Positions 57,960 through 64,000 of a stretch of DNA of 64,000 bases are shown here, piece after piece. This stretch comes from Candidatus Poribacteria bacterium (lineage in GTDB: Bacteria; Poribacteria; WGA-4E; WGA-3G): positions 1 through 64,000 of the forward strand of contig JAJEIE010000026.1 of the NCBI GenBank assembly GCA_022827625.1. Direction: 5' to 3'. A program made the translations under genes and the position numbers. Under the pieces are notes generated by a model. That model did not search any database and was not told the DNA's origin. It saw nothing but the letters and a program-made list of their open reading frames with translations. Each line of letters starts with the position of its first letter. Position 1 is the first letter of the stretch.

Positions 57960-58601
57960 ATGATTAATGGAATTATAGGCCGCAAAGTCGGCATGACGCA
58001 AGTCTTTGAGGAATCAGGAAAGGCGATACCTGTTACCGTTATTCAAGCAGGTCCCTGTCCGATTGTCCAACTTAAAACGCAAGAAAAAGATGGGTATCAG
58101 GCAGTTCAGTTGGGTTTCGGTGAACAGAAAGAGGGGCGTACGAATAGTCCGAAGCGGGGACACTTCGCGAAAGCCGGGGTAGACCCAGCATTCGTGCTTC
58201 GTGAATTTCGGGTACAGAGTCTTGAGGATGTGTCCGTAGGGAATGTTGTTGATGCCAGCCTCTTTTCAGTAGGTGAGTTCGTTGACGTAACAGGGACCTC
58301 AAAAGGACGTGGTTTCACAGGTGTGGTGAAACGCTGGGGTTTCGCTGGTGGCAAGAAGAGCCACGGCGGTGAACAAGACCTTCGCCGTCCGGGTTCTATC
58401 GGTGCAAGCGCGACACCCTCTCGCGTTTTTAAAGGAAAACGTATGGCTGGACGCCATGGTGCTAAGCGGCATACTATCCAAAATCTGCCTGTGATTCAAG
58501 CCGATGCCGAACGCAACCTGCTGGTTGTAAAAGGGGCTGTTCCCGGACCACCTAACGGACTTCTCCTGATTAAAAAGGCATCTAAAGCCCGCAAGGCATA
58601 G
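57960..58601 (+). CDS. rplC: 50S ribosomal protein L3
   Basis: Early-assembly 23S rRNA-binding protein of 213 residues. I start at ATG 57960 (MINGIIGRKVGMTQVF); the extension to 57855 is untypical. VDVTGTSKGRGFTGVVKRWGF and GKRMAGRHGAKRHTIQNL are diagnostic. No ribosome site is seen just upstream. Confidence 0.97.
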   Translation: MINGIIGRKVGMTQVFEESGKAIPVTVIQAGPCPIVQLKTQEKDGYQAVQLGFGEQKEGRTNSPKRGHFAKAGVDPAFVLREFRVQSLEDVSVGNVVDASLFSVGEFVDVTGTSKGRGFTGVVKRWGFAGGKKSHGGEQDLRRPGSIGASATPSRVFKGKRMAGRHGAKRHTIQNLPVIQADAERNLLVVKGAVPGPPNGLLLIKKASKARKA

Positions 58602-58649
58602 CCGGCAATGACTGTTTAACGGTTGCCGAGAGGAAGCAAACACACAAAG

Positions 58650-59297
58650 ATGTCAACTTTAGACGTACACAACAGCTCTGGCGAGGTCCTTCGCGAAAAG
58701 GAATTGGCTGCTGCGTTCACTGATACTGAGGTGAACGGTCCTGTCATTCACCAGTGTGTTGTTGCCTATCTTGCTAATCAGCGGCAAGGCAGTGCATCAA
58801 CAAAGACTCGGAGTGACGTGAGGGGGAGTGGAAGAAAACTCTATCGCCAAAAAGGAACCGGTAGAGCCCGTGTCGGGCATGCTAAATCCCCGATTCGAGT
58901 TCATGGCGGCGTAGCATTTGGACCGAAGCCTCGCAGCTACCGGCAGTATACGCCCAAACGCGTCCGTCGGCTTGGACTTCACAGCGCACTCGCAGATAGG
59001 TTCCAAAATCAGCAGTGTATTCTTGTTGAAGACTTCGCGCTTGAGCGTCCGCGTACGAAAGACATGGTTCGCATGTTGAAATCTGTGAACGCAGCAGGCA
59101 AAGTGTTGCTCATACTTGATGAACCTAATCAGAATATCCATTTGTCTGTGAGGAACATCCCTAAAGTGAATGTCTGTACATGGAATACGCTCAATGTTTA
59201 CCAAGTTATGTGGCATGACACGTTGATAATCACCGAGAATGCTGTCGAAAAATTAGAATCCAAGTTCGTCAATACCGGTTCTGAGGCAGAAGGATAA
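58650..59297 (+). CDS. rplD: 50S ribosomal protein L4
   Basis: A 215-residue protein lining the exit tunnel and, in some bacteria, the S10 operon autoregulator. I start at ATG 58650 (MSTLDVHNSSGEVLREKEL) because the 58623 TTG lacks support. KTRSDVRGSGRKLYRQKGTGRARVGHAKSPI is the L4 loop. Confidence 0.96.
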   Translation: MSTLDVHNSSGEVLREKELAAAFTDTEVNGPVIHQCVVAYLANQRQGSASTKTRSDVRGSGRKLYRQKGTGRARVGHAKSPIRVHGGVAFGPKPRSYRQYTPKRVRRLGLHSALADRFQNQQCILVEDFALERPRTKDMVRMLKSVNAAGKVLLILDEPNQNIHLSVRNIPKVNVCTWNTLNVYQVMWHDTLIITENAVEKLESKFVNTGSEAEG

Positions 59298-59302
59298 AAC
59301 TG

Positions 59303-59602
59303 ATGAAGGATGTATATCAGGTTATATTACAACCACTGATTACAGAGAAGAGCACAATTCTTCGCGACGCTAACAAGTATGTTTTCGTTGTGGATCGAAA
59401 CGCTACGAAACCTCAGATTCGTCAAGCTGCGGAAGAATTGTTTGATATTCATGGGGATATCCTCAAAATTCGCACAATGCGCGTTCGTGGTAAACCGAAG
59501 GGTAAAATGTTGCGCTACCAGCGTGGACGTAGACCACATTGGAAAAAAGCGATTATTACCCTCAGAGAAGGCGCGACGATCCAAGCGTTTGAGGCTATAT
59601 AG
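59303..59602 (+). CDS. rplW: 50S ribosomal protein L23
   Basis: A 99-residue protein at the tunnel exit that docks SRP and trigger factor. YQVILQPLITEKSTIL and VFVVDRNATKPQIRQAAEELF are typical. Five bases after rplD. Confidence 0.97.
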   Translation: MKDVYQVILQPLITEKSTILRDANKYVFVVDRNATKPQIRQAAEELFDIHGDILKIRTMRVRGKPKGKMLRYQRGRRPHWKKAIITLREGATIQAFEAI

Positions 59603-59625
59603 GATAAGGAGATAAGGAACTCAAA

Positions 59626-60441
59626 GTGCCTAAAACATATACACCTGTAACCCCAAGTCGCCGGTTTATGACCGGTTATACCTTTGAAGAGATTACTCGG
59701 CGCAAGCCGGAAAAGTCTCTTGTTAAAGGGAGCAAAAAGATGGCTGGGCGGAACGCTAACGGTCGCCTAACGGTCAGGCGTCGCGGTGGCGGACACAAAC
59801 GCCGATATCGGGTTATTGATTTCAAGCGGGACAAGTTTGGCGTGCCTGCCAAAGTCGCCTCGATTGAATATGATCCGAACCGCTCTGCACACATAGCCCT
59901 TCTCCATTATCGTGATGGAGAGAAACGATATATTCTCGCGCCAGTGGGTATACAGGTCGGTGATGTACTCACCTCAGGCGCGGATGCGGAAATTCGAGTT
60001 GGAAACGCCTTACCGCTTGCGAAAATTCCGCTCGGTTCTTCAATCCATAATATAGAGATGCGCCCCGGTAAAGGTGGACAATTGGTGCGGAGTGCCGGTG
60101 CTGCCGCCTCTTTGGTCGACAGAGAAGGAAAGTACGCACGTATTCAGTTGCCTTCTGGCGAAATTCGGCTCGTGCTGGTAAATGCTATGGCGACGCTCGG
60201 ACAGGTCGGGAACGTTAGCAAAATTGTTATCGGTAAAGCGGGACGTTCGAGATGGCTTGGAAAACGTCCGAAGGTGAGAGGCGTAGCGATGAATCCTATT
60301 GATCATCCGCATGGTGGTGGTGAAGGAAAAAGTTCGGGTGGTAGACATCCGGTCACCCCGTGGGGTTTTCCCACGAAGGGGTATAAGACGCGAAACCCGA
60401 AGAAGAAGTCAGGACGCTACATTTTCGGGAAGCGAAAATAG
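59626..60441 (+). CDS. rplB: 50S ribosomal protein L2
   Basis: A 271-residue 23S rRNA-binding protein near the peptidyl-transferase centre with a GTG start and AAGGAG upstream. [18 protein letters not shown] and [26 protein letters not shown] are diagnostic. Confidence 0.98.
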   Translation: MPKTYTPVTPSRRFMTGYTFEEITRRKPEKSLVKGSKKMAGRNANGRLTVRRRGGGHKRRYRVIDFKRDKFGVPAKVASIEYDPNRSAHIALLHYRDGEKRYILAPVGIQVGDVLTSGADAEIRVGNALPLAKIPLGSSIHNIEMRPGKGGQLVRSAGAAASLVDREGKYARIQLPSGEIRLVLVNAMATLGQVGNVSKIVIGKAGRSRWLGKRPKVRGVAMNPIDHPHGGGEGKSSGGRHPVTPWGFPTKGYKTRNPKKKSGRYIFGKRK

Positions 60442-60504
60442 TCCGCTTCGGTGAGGATTTCGTGCCGGATAGGCATAGTGTCTACAAGGTAGAGGAGAAA
60501 CACA

Positions 60505-60774
60505 ATGGCGCGCTCTGTGAAAAAGGGACCCTATATAGACCCGAAACTTGTGAAGAAGATAAACGCTATGGAGCGTTCTGGTAGCAAACGGGTCATTCGC
60601 ACATGGTCTCGGCGGTCAATGATAACCCCTGAGTTGGTAGGACATACCTTGGCGATTTACAATGGGAAAAAGTTTTTTCCAGTGTATATTACAGAGAATA
60701 TGGTAGGACATAAACTCGGTGAATTCTCGCCGACGCGGACCTTCCGTTCTCACTCAGGTGGTGGTGGTAGATAG
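60505..60774 (+). CDS. rpsS: 30S ribosomal protein S19
   Basis: An 89-residue head protein. [34 protein letters not shown] and [15 protein letters not shown] are typical. The gap to rplV is 124 bases, longer than usual for this operon. Confidence 0.98.
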   Translation: MARSVKKGPYIDPKLVKKINAMERSGSKRVIRTWSRRSMITPELVGHTLAIYNGKKFFPVYITENMVGHKLGEFSPTRTFRSHSGGGGR

Positions 60775-60898
60775 TTTGGTAATAGCCTTCATCGTGGATG
60801 GCAGGTGTTCGTGTACCGATGCTTCATTTGGAGATCGGGTTGCGAATTCTGTTGAGGAAGCGGTGAAATTAAAAAATTGCTTTTATTAGGAGATACTG

Positions 60899-61252
60899 AT
60901 GGAAGCCAGATCCAGGATTCGGAACGCGTCGGTTGCACCTCGAAAAGCACGCTTAGTAGCCGACCTCGTCCGTAATCAGTATGTTGAGGATGCATTAAGT
61001 CAATTGCGCTTTACGCATAAAGCCGCATCCCCGATAATTTACAAGCTGATTCAATCAGCTGCTGCCAACGCGCAGTATCAAGACCCGAGTGTGGATATAG
61101 CGGAGTTATACGTCAAGGAAATTCGGGTTGATGAGGGGATTACGCGGAAATGGATTCGGCCCCGGGCGCGAGGTATGGCGAATAGGATTCTAAAGCGCAG
61201 CAGCCATATCACCGTCGTCGTTGATGAGGAGAGTACTGAGAATGGTGAGTAA
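60899..61252 (+). CDS. rplV: 50S ribosomal protein L22
   Basis: A 117-residue tunnel protein. RIRNASVAPRKARLVADLVRN and the C-terminal RKWIRPRARGMANRILKRSSHITVVV with the beta-hairpin are typical. TAGGAG lies before ATG. Confidence 0.97.
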   Translation: MEARSRIRNASVAPRKARLVADLVRNQYVEDALSQLRFTHKAASPIIYKLIQSAAANAQYQDPSVDIAELYVKEIRVDEGITRKWIRPRARGMANRILKRSSHITVVVDEESTENGE

Positions 61253-61333
61253 CGGTGTGTACCTTTACACAGCATCACCCCAGACAGCTCAGCCTCCACG
61301 TCGCGAATGGGAAAGGTCTGACAGGAGGTTTGT

Positions 61334-62143
61334 GTGGGACAGAAAACTCACCCGCGTGGATTACGCTTAGGAATCATTGAGACGTGGGATTCAAAATGGT
61401 ACAGCGAACGAGATTACGCGAAGTGGCTCCATGAAGATTTTCAGATTCAGGAGTTCGTCAAAGAGCAACTGGCGCGCGCTGGGATTTCGCGTGTTGAAGT
61501 CGAGCGTGTAGCAGACCGTTGTAGTATTAATATCCATACGGCGCGCCCTGGAATCGTCATCGGGCGCCGTGGCGCAGAAGCTGAGAAATTACAGGCATTG
61601 CTTGAAAAGCACGTTGGATGTCCAGTCCGGATTAATGTCTCGGAAATTAAAACCCCCGAATTGGATGCTCAACTTGTATCCGAAGCTGTCGCGACACAAA
61701 TCGAACGTCGCGCAAGTTTTAAACAGGTGATGCGGCGGAATATCACAAGTTCAATTCAGGCTGGCGCATTGGGCGTTAAAATCATGGTGAGTGGTAGACT
61801 TGATGGCAAGGAGATCGCCCGATCTGAGTCGAGCCATGAGGGACGGGTACCCCTTCATACGCTCAGAGCTGATGTTGACTACGGATTTACCGAAGCAAAT
61901 ACAACGTACGGTAAAATAGGGGTCAAAACATGGATTTTCAAGGGCGAAATTATTGGTGTCCCTGATAAATTAAAAGGCGAGCCGTCCGCGCGTCGTCAAC
62001 CCGGACGTCGTGAAGATACGGGTTCACAACGTCCAGATCGTCGTCAAGGGGACAGACGCTCAGGACAATCTGGAGAGCAGGGCAGAGGAAGAGGACGGCG
62101 CCGGCAGCGTCGGAGTCGTAACAATCCCCCAAGCGGTTCATAA
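61334..62143 (+). CDS. rpsC: 30S ribosomal protein S3 with basic C-terminal extension
   Basis: A 269-residue mRNA-entry protein starting at GTG 61334 after [19 protein letters not shown], the KH-type [14 protein letters not shown] and [16 protein letters not shown] are typical. The last roughly 55 residues are an Arg/Gln/Gly-rich tail ([20 protein letters not shown] onward) beyond the common fold. Confidence 0.97.
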   Translation: MGQKTHPRGLRLGIIETWDSKWYSERDYAKWLHEDFQIQEFVKEQLARAGISRVEVERVADRCSINIHTARPGIVIGRRGAEAEKLQALLEKHVGCPVRINVSEIKTPELDAQLVSEAVATQIERRASFKQVMRRNITSSIQAGALGVKIMVSGRLDGKEIARSESSHEGRVPLHTLRADVDYGFTEANTTYGKIGVKTWIFKGEIIGVPDKLKGEPSARRQPGRREDTGSQRPDRRQGDRRSGQSGEQGRGRGRRRQRRSRNNPPSGS

Positions 62144-62175
62144 CGCCACTGACACATTTTAAGGAGGCATTTAAG

Positions 62176-62589
62176 GTGTTAATGCCCAAACGCGTGATGC
62201 ACCGCAATGTGCATCGCGGAAAACGCCGTGGAAAACCGGTCCGAGGTTCAAAAATTAACTTCGGCGAATACGGATTACAGGCAATGGAAGCTGGCTGGAT
62301 TACAAGTAATCAGATTGAGTCTGCTCGTATTGCTATTACACGTTACGTACGCCGTGGCGGTAAGCTTTGGATCAAAATTTTTCCGCATAAGCCAGTGAGT
62401 AAGAAACCTGCTGAAACGCGCATGGGGAGTGGTAAAAAAGGTCCCCCTGAATTTTGGGTCGCTGTCGTCAAGCCCGGCAGAGTCCTTTATGAATTAAGTG
62501 GCGTTTCGCTTGAAGATGCAAAAGGGGCGTTTGAACGAGCCGCCCACAAATTACCAGTCAAGACTAAGTTTGTTGCACGGAATGAGTAA
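62176..62589 (+). CDS. rplP: 50S ribosomal protein L16
   Basis: A 137-residue A-site protein. The start is GTG 62176 ([16 protein letters not shown]), following [41 protein letters not shown] and [15 protein letters not shown] are diagnostic. Confidence 0.97.
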   Translation: MLMPKRVMHRNVHRGKRRGKPVRGSKINFGEYGLQAMEAGWITSNQIESARIAITRYVRRGGKLWIKIFPHKPVSKKPAETRMGSGKKGPPEFWVAVVKPGRVLYELSGVSLEDAKGAFERAAHKLPVKTKFVARNE

Positions 62590-62673
62590 TTTCGTCTGCG
62601 ACTCCCGTTGGAGAAAATACCCCTGAGGCGCACGGCGCGGTAGCTTTGACAACAGGCAAGGAGAATCGGAAAA

Positions 62674-62862
62674 ATGAAAGCGGATGAACTACGCGGTAAG
62701 ACAACTGAAGAATTGGAAGGTGAATTACAGTCTCTAAAGGAGACTTTGTTTAACCAGAGGTTCCGAAGTATCTTAGGACAACAAGAGGACACAACACGTA
62801 TCGGCAAAATTCGCAAAGACATCGCTCGTGTGAAAACTGTCCTGCGCGGACGTTCACAGTAG
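62674..62862 (+). CDS. rpmC: 50S ribosomal protein L29
   Basis: A 62-residue two-helix protein: KADELRGKTTEELEGELQSLKETLFNQRF and RIGKIRKDIARVKTVLRGR. CAAGGAGAAT precedes ATG. Confidence 0.96.
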   Translation: MKADELRGKTTEELEGELQSLKETLFNQRFRSILGQQEDTTRIGKIRKDIARVKTVLRGRSQ

Positions 62863-62912
62863 ATGGCGATTGGCTGATGGCTGTTGGCGATTGGCTAATT
62901 TGGAGGATAAAG

Positions 62913-63188
62913 TTGAACGAGGAAAGGCGAAGACATCGCAAATTTCGGACGGGGCTTGTTACCAGTAACAGTATGGACAAAACTGTTTCAGTCTCACTTG
63001 TGCGGCGATATCAACATCCGCTTTACAAGAAGGTCGTCCGGAAAACGAAGAAAATTCTGGCTCACGATGAACAGAATAGTTGTAATGTCGGTGACGTGGT
63101 ACAGGTTGTTGAAACCCGACCGCTAAGCCGTCATAAACGGTGGCGGGTCCAAGCGATAGTGAGCTCGGTGCAGCCCGCAGATGATTAA
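62913..63188 (+). CDS. rpsQ: 30S ribosomal protein S17
   Basis: A 91-residue protein. I start at TTG 62913 because GGAGG at 62902-62906 is correctly placed and the product then begins [17 protein letters not shown]; the upstream ATG 62877 lies in a repeat-like spacer (ggcgattggct twice). [23 protein letters not shown] and RPLSRHKRW are typical. Confidence 0.93.
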   Translation: MNEERRRHRKFRTGLVTSNSMDKTVSVSLVRRYQHPLYKKVVRKTKKILAHDEQNSCNVGDVVQVVETRPLSRHKRWRVQAIVSSVQPADD

Positions 63189-63340
63189 GTACCGATATAA
63201 CGGATGCCCGTCGTTTTTGCCGCGTACCTGAAGCGGATAACGCGTTAGCAGCGACTTGGTACTTAAGAAGGAAGGGTTTCATCCCGACTCTGACGTTTCC
63301 GAAACACACGGTTTTGAAAACGCTGGAGGAGGATACAAAG

Positions 63341-63709
63341 ATGGTTCAATCATATACTCGATTAACCTGTGCCGACAATACTGGCGCGAGGAAATTAATG
63401 TGCATTAGTGTGTTAGGCGGAACTCGTCGTCGTTATGCCCGCGTAGGTGATGTGATTGTTGCAAGCATCAAGGAAGCAGTGCCTAATACATCCGTGAAAG
63501 CTGGCGAAGTTGTTCGCGCGGTTGTTGTCCGTACTGCTAAAGAGTATCGGCGTACAGACGGTTCCTATATCAAATTTGACCAGAATGCAGCGGTGCTTAT
63601 TGATCCGCAGAACCAACCGCGCGGTACACGTATCTTCGGACCCGTCGCGCGCGAGCTCAGAGAAAAGGCGTTCACGCGAATCGTCTCACTCGCACCTGAG
63701 GTTATTTAG
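63341..63709 (+). CDS. rplN: 50S ribosomal protein L14
   Basis: A 122-residue protein and first gene of the spc part. The start is ATG 63341 ([22 protein letters not shown]) with GGAGGAGG upstream. [14 protein letters not shown] and the C-terminal [16 protein letters not shown] are typical. Confidence 0.97.
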   Translation: MVQSYTRLTCADNTGARKLMCISVLGGTRRRYARVGDVIVASIKEAVPNTSVKAGEVVRAVVVRTAKEYRRTDGSYIKFDQNAAVLIDPQNQPRGTRIFGPVARELREKAFTRIVSLAPEVI

Positions 63710-63719
63710 GAGGACAATT

Positions 63720-63953
63720 GTGGCACGTCGGAAACTGCATATCAAGAAAGATGATAGGGTCGTAGTTCTCAGTGGGCAGGATCGCGGAAAGCAGGGGGTC
63801 GTTTTGGAGGTGTTTCCACAGAAACAACGCGCAATCGTTGAAGGCATTCATATTATTACGCGTCACCTGCGACCAAATCAGATGGGACAAGGTGGGGTCG
63901 TCGAACGCGAAGGCACGATTCACATTTCCAATCTCAAAAAGGTTGATGCCTAA
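63720..63953 (+). CDS. rplX: 50S ribosomal protein L24
   Basis: A KOW-domain assembly protein of 77 residues with a GTG start and GGAGG just upstream. LHIKKDDRVVVLSGQDRGKQGVVLEVFP is the KOW motif and GGVVEREGTIHISNL the downstream part. It is shorter than the common 100-residue form because the C-terminal extension is missing. Confidence 0.93.
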   Translation: MARRKLHIKKDDRVVVLSGQDRGKQGVVLEVFPQKQRAIVEGIHIITRHLRPNQMGQGGVVEREGTIHISNLKKVDA

Positions 63954-63974
63954 GGCGCAGCCCCTTCACGCACG

Positions 63975-64000
63975 ATGAACAAGACACGCTTCAAACGTGT
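63975..64000 (+). CDS. rplE: possible start of ribosomal protein L5 (cut by window edge)
   Basis: Only nine codons beginning MNKTRFKR are visible, 21 bases after rplX. L5 is the expected next gene of the spc operon; there is no clear ribosome site, so this is position-based. Confidence 0.35.

Overview
The window looks like a chromosomal segment of an uncultured Gram-negative-type bacterium. The closest match I can suggest is Candidatus Poribacteria or a relative (inference, no search run). Reasons: large secreted lamin-tail and Ig-like proteins with a Por-type (T9SS-like) C-terminal signature, a DUF1080 hydrolase, sulfatase-fold enzymes, many short palindromic repeats between genes, and otherwise ordinary bacterial housekeeping genes with good Shine-Dalgarno sites and sigma70-type promoters.

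Layout. 1-1006: gene-free, T-rich and repeat-bearing. 1007-9395: two secreted proteins, a three-lamin-tail protein and a 1743-residue Ig-like/beta-propeller/dockerin-like protein. 9488-10111: a tiny HTH protein and a block of mosaic repeats. 10112-16787 (minus): lipA, selC (tRNA-Sec), selB, two tandem signal peptidases I, and lepA. 16843-18823 (minus): a DUF1080 protein and a phosphonoacetate-hydrolase-like enzyme. 19004-23418 (plus): a HEAT/TPR protein, a membrane protein, a GlmM-like phosphosugar mutase and YvcK. 24059-29223: glnS and gltX overlapping by 4 bases, a HigB-type toxin with an unusual partner, and a DegT-family aminotransferase.

29284-36625 is the most unusual region. A type III restriction-modification pair (mod and res) is split by a three-gene cassette: a DUF3696-type AAA ATPase, a 388-residue protein that appears to join a PIN-like ATPase partner to two tandem antitoxin-like repeats, and a RelE/ParE-family toxin whose start codon directly follows that protein's stop codon. 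The cassette has its own good promoter. It is my best candidate for a previously undescribed composite defence/addiction system. A strong bidirectional terminator closes the region.

36828-40473 (minus): a sulfatase-fold enzyme with Thr where the formylglycine Cys/Ser is expected, a UbiA prenyltransferase and a beta-helix protein. 40698-44808: ffh, rpsP, a KH protein, trmD, rplS and rnhB (no rimM). 45012-47689: a small anchored protein, yraN, an unknown protein and an Arg/Ser/Thr-rich secreted protein. 47825-47898: tRNA-Arg(CCG). 48114-52554: an SMP-30-type lactonase, dut, thyA, an unknown protein, folA and nagA; dut, thyA and folA together serve dTMP and folate metabolism. 52602-64000: a consensus promoter with a leader terminator, then the str operon (rpsL, rpsG, fusA, tuf), a terminator, and the S10/spc operon from rpsJ to rplX, with a possible start of rplE at the window edge.
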